From contig JBDHQI010000018.1 of assembly GCA_039806955.1 (NCBI GenBank), forward strand, positions 20,855-84,854: a DNA stretch of 64,000 bases, in the 5' to 3' direction. A model generated the notes under the pieces. The model was not told the DNA's origin. It did not search any database and worked only from the letters and a program-made list of their open reading frames with translations. The stretch is from JADLHS01 sp039806955 (GTDB taxonomy: Bacteria; Verrucomicrobiota; Verrucomicrobiia; Limisphaerales; JADLHS01). How positions within the stretch are numbered: the stretch's first letter is position 1; each line of letters opens with the position of its first letter. This document shows, piece after piece, positions 20,710 to 29,300 of this stretch. The translations under genes were made by a program, and so were the position numbers.

Positions 20710-22149
20710 TTAGTCGAGGAGATAACCGGCTTCACCGTGGTCCACCAGGTCCAGCCCCTGCATCTCCTCTTCGGCGCTGGGACGCAACCCGACGGTGAAC
20801 TTCACGAGGTAGGCAATGGCTACGGTGCCGATCAAAGCCAGGGCCAGGGTAATGCCTATCGCGGCAAGTTGATGCACCCACAATGTGCGCCCGACAATTT
20901 CCTTGAGGTTGATCGCCAGATTTGCGTTGGCTTCAGTCGTCGCCAGCAGCCCGGTCAACAACGCGCCGAGCGTACCCCCGACAGCGTGAACGCCAAAGGT
21001 ATCGAGGGCGTCATCATAACCGAGCGCGGCTTTCAGTTTCCAACACGCGCAGAAGGAGACAAAGCCGGCCAGCAAGCCAATGATGATGGCGCCATTCGCG
21101 GTGATGAAACCGCACGCCGGAGTGACCACGACCAGCCCCGCCACGACCCCCGAACAGAAGCCGAGGACACTGGGTTTACCGCGCAAAATCCATTCCGCGC
21201 CGGCCCACGCCACGCTGGCCACCGCCGCCGCAAGCGTGGTGGTCATGAACGCGTTGGCCGCAACCCCATCGGCCGCCAGCGCGCTGCCGGCGTTAAACCC
21301 ATACCAGCCCACCCACAACATGCCGGTGCCGATCATGCACAACACCATCGAGTGCGGCGCCATGATGACCTTGCCGAAACCGAGGCGCTTACCGACGATC
21401 AAACAGAGCAGCAACGCCGACCAGCCGCTGGACATGTGAACCACCGTGCCTCCGGCAAAATCAATCGACTTGATCCGGGCGGCGGAATTCCAGACGCCAT
21501 TCATCAAGCCGTCCGCGCCCCAGACCATGTGGGCCAGCGGGAAGTACACCACCAACATCCAGAGCGCCACAAACAGCAGCACGGCGGCGTATTTCATGCG
21601 CTCGGCAACGGCCCCGACGATCAAGGCGGGCGTAATGATGGCAAACATCATTTGAAACATCGCGAACACGTTCTGCGAAACCCAGCCCGCGTAATCCGGA
21701 TTCGGCTGGCTGCCCACCTCCTGCAGAAAGGCAAATTTGAAGCCGCCAAGGATGGCATTCCCCGGCGCGAATACAAAACTGTATCCAACCGCCCACCAGA
21801 GAATTGTCACCAGTCCCGTAATGCCGAGGCATTGGGCGAGAACGGACAAAACATTCCGTTTGCGAACCAATCCGCCGTAAAATAACGCCAGCCCCGGCAA
21901 CGTCATGAAAAGCACCAACGCCGCCGCCGTCATCATCCAGGCGTTGTGTCCCGGCCCCGCGCCATTGATCTTGCCGGCGACATCCTCAGTGCGCGCCTCG
22001 TTGTTGACGTAAGCTTCCAGATCGGTGAGCCGCTGTTCGATGGTCGGCTCCTGGAGCGTGTCCGCCCCGGCGACAGTGGTTACGTTCAGTGCCAACACGG
22101 CCACGAACAGGCCGGCGATCAAACGGGGACAAAAGCCAAAGGTTATCAT
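20710..22149 (-). CDS. amtB: ammonium transporter AmtB
   Basis: AmtB conducts ammonium/ammonia across the inner membrane as a trimer. From the ATG at 22149 the product is 479 residues with a cleaved signal (MITFGFCPRLIAGLFVAVLAL) and a short coiled linker before 11 membrane helices (for example MTLPGLALFYGGLVRKRNVL in the second, GMLWVGWYGFNAGS in the middle). A purine-rich AGGA site lies eight bases before this ATG, whereas a longer in-frame GTG/TTG start would overlap the porin stop. The C-terminal cytoplasmic tail (SAEEEMQGLDLVDHGEAGYL) is the PII-contact region. It sits 13 bases after the porin gene and 17 before glnK. Confidence 0.97.
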   Translation of the reverse strand: MITFGFCPRLIAGLFVAVLALNVTTVAGADTLQEPTIEQRLTDLEAYVNNEARTEDVAGKINGAGPGHNAWMMTAAALVLFMTLPGLALFYGGLVRKRNVLSVLAQCLGITGLVTILWWAVGYSFVFAPGNAILGGFKFAFLQEVGSQPNPDYAGWVSQNVFAMFQMMFAIITPALIVGAVAERMKYAAVLLFVALWMLVVYFPLAHMVWGADGLMNGVWNSAARIKSIDFAGGTVVHMSSGWSALLLCLIVGKRLGFGKVIMAPHSMVLCMIGTGMLWVGWYGFNAGSALAADGVAANAFMTTTLAAAVASVAWAGAEWILRGKPSVLGFCSGVVAGLVVVTPACGFITANGAIIIGLLAGFVSFCACWKLKAALGYDDALDTFGVHAVGGTLGALLTGLLATTEANANLAINLKEIVGRTLWVHQLAAIGITLALALIGTVAIAYLVKFTVGLRPSAEEEMQGLDLVDHGEAGYLLD

Positions 22150-22162
22150 ATTATTTTTCCTT

Positions 22163-22939
22163 TCAGAACGTGATGGTGACACCGAAGTTGCCGATGAGTT
22201 CGTTGCCTTGGTTAATTTCGTGAAGCGAATCGAGGGCGAAAGACGCCAGCAAGCCGGTGTGGAGGGAGACGTTCCTCGTGATGGCGAGATTGGCGGTCAA
22301 GCCAAGCAAGACATCGTTCCAATTGACGTTGGCTCGCGTTTTCCTGGAATTGTAACCGAAGTCAATTCCCAACGCGGCGGATGGAGTAAGAGTAATGGAC
22401 CTGGGATCTTTCAGGCCCATCACCTCGGTGAGATCGAACTCATGGCTGACCCCGAGGGTGCCATAGCCGGTGTGGAATTCATCCACGTCCCAGTTCAGTG
22501 TGGCTATGGGGTTCAGGAGCGGGAAATCGTAGGCGAGAACGCCGTAGAGGTCCCAGGTATCCACTCCGGAACGGCCGTTGGGGTACTGATAATAGAGCGC
22601 CCCGGCGGTAAGGGAGAATTGCTCCCAAGTCGCCGTATAATCGAGCGTGTAATTATGTTCTGTGTACCACTTCAAACCGGGCTGATCCACCGGGCTGTAG
22701 TAACCGGTGTAGGCGGCGGTGAAACGCTGGTATTCAAGCAGGAGACGGGTTTGGGCCAGCGGATCGTGCCCGGAAACATTTACTCCACGAAAAACGTATT
22801 GACTGTAGTAATCAGCGCTGGCTTCCACCTTCCAGTCGCTCGCTGCTGTCGCTTCGGGCGAGGGCGGCTCCGCAGCCCAGGCTGGAGCAGCCAGGAGCGC
22901 CAATGTTGCCGGCCACCTAAAAATAAAAATACGCTTCAT
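22163..22939 (-). CDS. TorF-family putative outer-membrane porin
   Basis: From the ATG at 22939 the product has a signal peptide (MKRIFIFRWPATLALLAAPA then WAAEPP) and a barrel of alternating aromatic strands. The first strand carries SADYYSQYVFRGVNVSG, the hallmark of the TorF/TIGR02001 porin family ('Y..QYVFRG'), and the end is NFGVTITF with terminal Phe. The longer frame begins 55 codons upstream but its extra part is not signal-like. It is the first gene behind the sigma-54 promoter, placed directly in front of amtB, so ammonium or another nitrogen compound is the inferred cargo. Confidence 0.85.
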   Translation of the reverse strand: MKRIFIFRWPATLALLAAPAWAAEPPSPEATAASDWKVEASADYYSQYVFRGVNVSGHDPLAQTRLLLEYQRFTAAYTGYYSPVDQPGLKWYTEHNYTLDYTATWEQFSLTAGALYYQYPNGRSGVDTWDLYGVLAYDFPLLNPIATLNWDVDEFHTGYGTLGVSHEFDLTEVMGLKDPRSITLTPSAALGIDFGYNSRKTRANVNWNDVLLGLTANLAITRNVSLHTGLLASFALDSLHEINQGNELIGNFGVTITF

Positions 22940-23005
22940 GGATTTCACTGCGTGTTGTTCCGTTGCACAGATTGAGCGGGGTTCATCGCCAATCCGCCTC
23001 CGCTC

Positions 23006-23025
23006 TTTGCAGGGCCTGTGCCATA
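23006..23025 (-). promoter_or_regulatory. sigma-54 (-24/-12) promoter of the porin-amtB operon
   Basis: Minus-strand text reads TATGGCACAGGCCCTGCAAA, matching the consensus TGGCAC-N5-TTGC at all but one key position and keeping the required GG-N10-GC spacing (GG at 23022-23021, GC at 23010-23009). A start about 12 bases downstream gives a leader of roughly 58 bases before the porin ATG at 22939. No other strong promoter was found between the NifA-like gene and the porin. Confidence 0.85.
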
Positions 23026-23050
23026 CGCTGAAGTAAAATGCATCAAGGTC

Positions 23051-23090
23051 AAAAACACGCGAAAACACTCGAAAAAATCCGAAAATAAAA
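23051..23090. other. phased A-tracts between enhancer sites and sigma-54 promoter
   Basis: Runs of four to six A begin at 23051, 23062, 23072 and 23082, spacing 11, 10 and 10 bases, with a further A4 at 23087. A-tracts in phase with the helix make intrinsically curved DNA. Position between activator sites and a sigma-54 promoter is where IHF or natural curvature usually assists looping. Curvature itself is inferred from spacing. Confidence 0.6.
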
Positions 23091-23131
23091 GGTAGCGGCA
23101 GCAATGGCGAGAACAGCCGATCCGCAGGACA

Positions 23132-23182
23132 AAGCTACCTTCAGGTAGGAGTGCGCGAAAAAAAGCTACCCGAATGTAGCTT
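23132..23182. promoter_or_regulatory. paired palindromic enhancer sites (upstream activating sequences)
   Basis: Two perfect palindromes of the form CTAC-N6-GTAG sit at 23135-23148 and 23166-23179; the second extends to AAGCTAC-N6-GTAGCTT. Their centres are 31 bases apart, three helical turns, and lie about 120 and 151 bases upstream of the -24 element. This is the typical position and phasing for a bacterial enhancer-binding protein hexamer. A half site GGTAG occurs at 23091-23095. The motif is not the NifA box TGT-N10-ACA, so the NifA-like regulator encoded just upstream probably has its own specificity. Confidence 0.75.
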
Positions 23183-23195
23183 GTGCGCGATGGGA

Positions 23196-24800
23196 CTAAT
23201 CGCCGGATCGGAACCGTTTGAAATCTATGCCGAGGCGTTTCACGCGCAGTCCGATTTGGCGTTCAGTCAGACCCAGATTCCGCGCGGCGGCGGCCATGTT
23301 GCCGTCATTGGTTTTCAACTCGGCCACAATCATTTCATATTCGAGCGCCGCCACTGCGGTTTGCAATGTTCCCCCGGCGCTCTTTTCGGTTGCATCGCGT
23401 TTCTGCAACGTGGGCGGCAGATGATGCGCCTCGATGGCGGTGCCCGGGCAGAGCAGCACCGCGCGCTCGATGCAGTTTTCCAGTTCACGAACATTGCCGG
23501 GCCAGTGGTAACTGATCAGTAGATCAATGGCCGCCGTGGAAATGCGCCGCACCTTCGCGCGATTGTTCCGGCTGAACTTTTCGACAAAATGATCCGCGAG
23601 CAGGAGCACGTCCGATTTGCGTTCCCGCAACGGCGGCACGTAAATCGGAAATACATTGAGCCGGTAGTAAAGGTCCGCACGGAACTTCCCCTGCTCAATC
23701 ATCGCTTCGAGATTCCGGCTGGTCGCGGCAATGATCCGCACGTCGGTGCGGATCGGCGTGTGGCTGCCGACGCGTTCGAACTCTTTTTCCTGCAACACGC
23801 GCAATAGTTTGACCTGTGTCACGGGCGACACGTCGCCGATTTCATCCAGGAACAACGTGCCGCCATCGGCGATTTCAAACCGCCCCTGACGCATGGAAAT
23901 CGCCCCGGTGAACGCGCCCCGTTCGTGGCCAAACAGTTCGCTCTCAATAATGGATTCAGGCAAAGCCGCGCAGTTGAATTTGACGAAGGCCCGGCTTTTG
24001 CGAGGGCTTTGCTCGTGCAGCGCGTGAGCCACCAGTTCCTTGCCCACACCGGATTCGCCGCGGATCAACACGGTGGTGCCGCTGCCCGCCACCTGTTCAA
24101 TGTGCAGATATACCGACCGCATCCCGGTGGAGTTACCGATCAGGTTCGGCGGCCGAAGACTCGACGCCAACTGCTCCTGCAGCCGCTCATTCTCCAGGCG
24201 CAACGTCTGCAGATGCGCGGCGGTCTGACGATGGGAATGCACGCTCTGAGCAATCACATCGGCCACCAGCGACAGCAACCGCCGATCCGCCGCCAGGCTT
24301 ACTTCCGTGTCACTCCGCCGCTCGACGATCAAACAACCCACCACTTCTTCGCCGCATTTCAACGGGACACAAAGCAGCGCCATTTTTTCGGAAACAACCT
24401 CGGCGACGAAGGATTGGAAATCTTCCGCCGCCGCAAGATCCGACAGCACCACCGGCGCGCCGGAACGGATCACCTTGTCCGTTACCGGACGGCTCCACTT
24501 AAGATAGTCCGTCTGGCCCCGCCCGGGAGGCAGACCGACCGTTTCCGCGATGGAAATTGCGCTTCGTTTTGGGTCGAGAATAATGATGCCACCGCGTTGG
24601 AAAGCCATGGCTTGTTCCATCTGCCGCAAAACCGGGGCGAGGACTTCGCGCAGATTGGGGCGGCTTTCCAGCATGTAAGCAATGTGCAGCAACAGACTCA
24701 GTCCGTCCGTCACCCGGCAGCCCTTCTCCCCCGCCCAAGTGCAGACCTCCTCCGCGAAGCCAACCCACTCCGGCTTACTTTCGCTCGCGAATGATTTCAC
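23196..24800 (-). CDS. NifA-type sigma-54 enhancer-binding protein (GAF-AAA+-Fis)
   Basis: The 534-residue protein has an N-terminal GAF sensor (about 40-185), a linker coiled coil (LQTLRLENERLQEQ), and an AAA+ sigma-54 domain with Walker A GESGVGKE (248-255), the contact loop GAFTGA (295-300) and Walker B LFLDEIGD (316-323), then a NifA-like Fis HTH (LGLTERQIGLRVKRLGID). The start is GTG at 24800, supported by GAGGG six bases upstream. The gene follows gltD by 43 bases and ends 14 bases before paired palindromic sites serving the porin-amtB promoter. Inference: it activates nitrogen assimilation, not nitrogen fixation; no nif structural genes are present. Confidence 0.9.
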   Translation of the reverse strand: MKSFASESKPEWVGFAEEVCTWAGEKGCRVTDGLSLLLHIAYMLESRPNLREVLAPVLRQMEQAMAFQRGGIIILDPKRSAISIAETVGLPPGRGQTDYLKWSRPVTDKVIRSGAPVVLSDLAAAEDFQSFVAEVVSEKMALLCVPLKCGEEVVGCLIVERRSDTEVSLAADRRLLSLVADVIAQSVHSHRQTAAHLQTLRLENERLQEQLASSLRPPNLIGNSTGMRSVYLHIEQVAGSGTTVLIRGESGVGKELVAHALHEQSPRKSRAFVKFNCAALPESIIESELFGHERGAFTGAISMRQGRFEIADGGTLFLDEIGDVSPVTQVKLLRVLQEKEFERVGSHTPIRTDVRIIAATSRNLEAMIEQGKFRADLYYRLNVFPIYVPPLRERKSDVLLLADHFVEKFSRNNRAKVRRISTAAIDLLISYHWPGNVRELENCIERAVLLCPGTAIEAHHLPPTLQKRDATEKSAGGTLQTAVAALEYEMIVAELKTNDGNMAAAARNLGLTERQIGLRVKRLGIDFKRFRSGD

Positions 24801-24843
24801 ACATTGCCCTCATACGATTTATCAGCGTCCGCGCCGCAGCCGT

Positions 24844-26319
24844 TCAGCGCAAGGCTTCTGACACCTCGCCCATCAAATACCGGTCACATTCGCGCGCCGC
24901 GCCCCGACCTTCGTTGATGGCCCAAACCACCAGACTTTGTCCGCGGCGCATGTCTCCCGCAGCGAAGATCCCCGGAATGTTGGTCGTAAACTTCCCGTGT
25001 TCGGCCTTGACGTTGCTGCGCGCATCCTGTTCGACCTGTAGCGCCTTCAAGAGTCCATCCTCCGGCCCTAAAAAGCCCATTGCCAGCAGGACCAGCTGCG
25101 CCGGCAGCCGCTGCTCACTGCCGGCCACCACTGCCGGAGTCAACCGTCCCTGAGCGTCCTTCTTCCACTCGACGCGGACGATCTCAAGGGCCTGTACGTC
25201 CCCGGCACCAAGACACTGCTTCACGGTCACCAAATACTGCCGCGGATCCGCGCCAAACACCGCCTCCGCCTCCGCCTGCCCGTAATCCAGCTTGTGGACC
25301 TTCGGCCACTGCGGCCACGGATTATCCGCCGCGCGTTGGAGCGGTGCTTGCGGCATGATTTCGAGTTGAATCAGACTCCGGCAACCCTGCCGGAGCGCCG
25401 TGCCACAACAATCCGTCCCGGTATCCCCGCCGCCGATCACGATTACATCCCTGCCAGCGGCATCAATATAAGGCGTTTGCGCATCCAACAAATGCCGGGT
25501 ATTGGCGGTAAGAAAATCCATCGCGAAGTGAACTCCCGCGAGTTCGCGTCCCGGTACCGATAAATCGCGGGGCCGGGTCGCGCCGCCACACAAGACGACC
25601 GCGTCAAAGTCCTGCAACAGTTTCTCGGCCGACAAATCTTTGCCAACTTCACAACGCGTAACGAACCGGATTCCCTCATGCGCCAGCAAATCCACCCGCC
25701 GTTGCACCACGGCTTTGTCGAGTTTCATGTTCGGAATGCCGTACATCAGCAAACCACCAATCCGGTCCGCCCGCTCGTACACCGTGACCAGATGGCCCGC
25801 CCGGTTCAACTGCGCCGCACACGAGAGTCCCGCTGGACCACTGCCCACGATCGCCACCGTCTTGCCGGTGCGACTCGTCGGGGGTTCAGCGGTGACCCAG
25901 CCTTCCGCAAAACCCCGCTCGATGATGGAATACTCAATGTTTTTGATCGTGACCGGCGGTTGATTCATGCCCAACACACACGAACCCTCACATGGCGCCG
26001 GACAGACGCGGCCGGTGAAATCGGGAAAATTGTTCGTCTTATGCAGCCGTTCAAGCGCCTCGCGCCACAGCCCCCGATACACCAGATCGTTCCATTCCGG
26101 AATCAGGTTGTGGATCGGACAGCCACTGGCCATGCCCGCCAGCAGGTTGCCGGTGTGACAAAACGGAATGCCGCAATCCATGCAACGCGCGCCCTGATGC
26201 CGGAGTTTATCCTCCGCCATCGGCAGGTGAAATTCCTGCCAGTCCTTGAGTCGTTCCAACGGCACGCGATCCTCCGGCAACTCTCGTGAAAACTCCAAAA
26301 ATCCGGTTGGCTTGCCCAT
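24844..26319 (-). CDS. gltD: glutamate synthase small subunit
   Basis: GltD takes electrons from NADPH through FAD and passes them via Fe-S clusters to GltB. From the ATG at 26319 (MGKPTGFLEF) the product is 491 residues. N-terminal cysteines for the two [4Fe-4S] clusters are present (ARCMDCGIPFCHTG, GRVCPAPCEGSCVLG). FAD- and NADPH-binding glycine motifs follow (VAIVGSGPAGLSCAAQL and VIVIGGGDTGTDCCG), and the end includes the usual GIFAAGDMRRGQSLVVWAI. The gltB stop and this ATG are only two bases apart, so translation is coupled. Confidence 0.97.
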   Translation of the reverse strand: MGKPTGFLEFSRELPEDRVPLERLKDWQEFHLPMAEDKLRHQGARCMDCGIPFCHTGNLLAGMASGCPIHNLIPEWNDLVYRGLWREALERLHKTNNFPDFTGRVCPAPCEGSCVLGMNQPPVTIKNIEYSIIERGFAEGWVTAEPPTSRTGKTVAIVGSGPAGLSCAAQLNRAGHLVTVYERADRIGGLLMYGIPNMKLDKAVVQRRVDLLAHEGIRFVTRCEVGKDLSAEKLLQDFDAVVLCGGATRPRDLSVPGRELAGVHFAMDFLTANTRHLLDAQTPYIDAAGRDVIVIGGGDTGTDCCGTALRQGCRSLIQLEIMPQAPLQRAADNPWPQWPKVHKLDYGQAEAEAVFGADPRQYLVTVKQCLGAGDVQALEIVRVEWKKDAQGRLTPAVVAGSEQRLPAQLVLLAMGFLGPEDGLLKALQVEQDARSNVKAEHGKFTTNIPGIFAAGDMRRGQSLVVWAINEGRGAARECDRYLMGEVSEALR

Positions 26320-26321
26320 AA

Positions 26322-29300
26322 TCAATGTCCTCCTGCGAGCGCGAGTTCACGCGCATTATCCTCGAAAGCCGCCAGTACCGCCGCTTCGCCGGCCAGGCCA
26401 CTGGCCTCGGCACGTTGCAGCGCCGCCAACGCGCGGCGGTAATCCTTCGGCATCACTTTTACAAACCGCGCCGGGTCCCATTGCGCGAGAATTTCCGCGG
26501 CGCGCGTACTGCCGGTCGCCTCGTGATGCCGGACGATCATCTGGCGTAGCAGGTCCGCCTCCGCTGGATCGGCCAGGCTTTCCAATTCCACCATGGCCTG
26601 ATTGCATTGGCGCGCAAACGTGTTAGCCTCGCCGAACACATACGCCACGCCACCCGACATGCCGGCGGCAAAGTTGCGGCCGGTGGCGCCCAACACCACC
26701 ACTCGTCCGCCCGTCATGTACTCACAACCATGATCACCCACGCCTTCCACCACCGCTTGGGCGCCGGAGTTCCGCACGGCAAACCGTTCTCCGGCTACCC
26801 CGCGAATGTACGCCTCGCCGCTCGTGGCGCCATACAGCGCGACGTTGCCAATGATGACGTTCTCCGCCGCCACAAACGGCGCCTCGTCCGGCGGGCGCAC
26901 GATGATCTTGCCGCCGCTCAACCCCTTGCCAAGATAATCATTGGCGTCGCCCACCAGCGTAAGCGTCAGCCCGCGTGGCACGAATGCACCAAAGCTTTGG
27001 CCGGCGCTGCCGTGAAAATTCAATCGCACCGTATCCGCCGGCAACCCCGCTGCGCCGTGCCGTCGGGTGATCTCGCTGCCCACCAGCGTGCCAACCACAC
27101 GATGGATATTGCGCACCGGTAAAGTCACCTGAACTGCCTGGCCATGCTCCCAAGCCGGACGACACAGCTCCCACAGCTCGCGCCGGTCAAAGGTCGCCTC
27201 AATTCTGTGGTCCTGCGCCATCTGACAATGGCGGCCGACCTCGGGCGGCACCTCCGGCTGGTGAAAAATTCTCTCGTAGTCCAGCCCCTGCGCTTTCCAA
27301 TGTTCCACGGCGGCGCGCATTTCCAGTTTGTCCACCCGTCCCACCATTTCGATAAGGGTGCGAAAGCCGAGTTGCGCCATCAGTTCCCGAACTTCCTGGG
27401 CAATGAAGCGCATGAAGTTGACCACGTGCTCCGGGGCGCCGGCAAACCTGGCCCGCAAACGCGGGTCCTGGGTGGCAATCCCCACCGGACAGGTGTTCAA
27501 GTGGCAGACCCGCATCAAAATACAACCCAACGCCGCCAGCGGGGCCGTCGCAAAACCAAATTCTTCCGCACCCAATAACGCGGCGATCACCACGTCCCGA
27601 CCCGTTTTTAACTGGCCGTCGGCTTCGACCACGATGCGGCTGCGGAGATTGTTGAGCAGCAAGGTTTGTTGCGTTTCGGCCAACCCCAATTCCCACGGGG
27701 CGCCGGCATGTTTGATGGAAGACAGCGGCGACGCGCCAGTCCCGCCATCATGACCGGAAATCAACACGACATCCGCGTGCGCCTTCGCTACTCCGGCGGC
27801 GATGGTGCCAACGCCGATTTCGGCCACGAGCTTGACGCTGATCCGCGCTTCCGAGTTCGCGCACTTCAGATCATGGATGAGTTCAGCCAGGTCTTCGATG
27901 GAGTAAATGTCGTGATGCGGCGGCGGCGAAATCAACCCCACCCCGGCAGTGGTGCCGCGCGTTTTCGCAATCCACGGATAGACCTTCGTGCCCGGCAGTT
28001 CGCCGCCCTCGCCCGGCTTTGCGCCCTGCGCCATCTTGATTTGAAGTTCTTTGGCCTGTGTCAGGTACAAGCTCGTCACGCCAAACCGGCCGCTGGCAAC
28101 CTGCTTGATGGCGGAGTTCTTCGAATCACCATTGGGTTCGCGGACGTAGCGAGCCGGGTCCTCGCCGCCTTCACCGGTATTGCTCTTGCCGCCGAGACGG
28201 TTCATGGCAATCGCCAGCGCCTCATGGGCTTCCTGACTGATCGAACCGTAGCTCATCGCGCCAGTCTTGAACCGTCGCACGAGGCTCTCAACCGATTCAA
28301 CCTCCGCCAGCGGAATGGGCGTCGGCGCATACTTGAATTGAAACAACCCGCGTAATGTGCAAAGTCGGCGCGCTTGATTATTGACCGCTTCGGAATACTC
28401 CTGAAAGACCCGATAGTTATCGGTGCGCACGGCGAGTTGTAGTTTCTGGACGGTCTCTGGATTGAACAAATGCTGTTCACCACCCTGCCGCCATTGATAT
28501 TGGCCGCCGGTATCCAGTGCGGGGTCCTGCCCGGGGCGTTCAGGAAACGCGCGCCGGTGTCGCCGCAGCGCTTCCTCGGCCAGCTCCTCGATGCCGATGC
28601 CCTCGATGCGCGAAGCAGTCCAGGTGAAATACTTGTCAATCACCCACGAGTTCAATCCAATCGCCTCAAAAATCTGCGCGCCACGGTACGATTGGATTGT
28701 GGAGATGCCCATCTTGGCCATCGTTTTGACGACGCCTTTCGTGGCCGCTTTGAGGTAGTTCTGGACCGCTTGTGAGTACTCGATCCCGGTCAACATTCCT
28801 TGTCGAATCAGATCCTCGATTGATTCAAACGCCAGGTAGGGGTTGATGGCGCTGACACCGTAGCCGAGCAACAATGCGAAATGATGCACCTCGCGCGGTT
28901 CGGCAGACTCCAGAATCAGGCTGGCGCGAGTGCGCGTGCCCTGTCGGATCAGGTGATGGTTGACCGCCGACACCGCCAGCAACGCCGGAATCGCCGCCTG
29001 ATCCAGGCAGACACCGCGATCGGATAAAATGATCAGCGTGTGTCCGTCACGGATCGCCTGCGTGGCCTGCTGGCAAAGCTGATCCACAGCGCGCTCCAAA
29101 CCCCGGGCTCCGGCCGCGGCCGGAAACAAGAGCGGCAACGTGACCGGCTTGAATTTTGGCAACTGGCAGTGCTGGAGCTTGGCAAATTCCTCGTTCGACA
29201 AGATGGGGGTGCGGAGTTTGAGGTTGGCACAATTCTCGGGCATGGGCTGGAGCAGGTTGCCTCCGGGGCCAAGCGCGGTTTCGGTGCTGGTGACAATCTC

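Noticed and set aside
23196..24800. Naming the regulator nifA and inferring nitrogen fixation
   Set aside because: Only the HTH and domain order are NifA-like; no nif structural genes and no TGT-N10-ACA sites are in the window.
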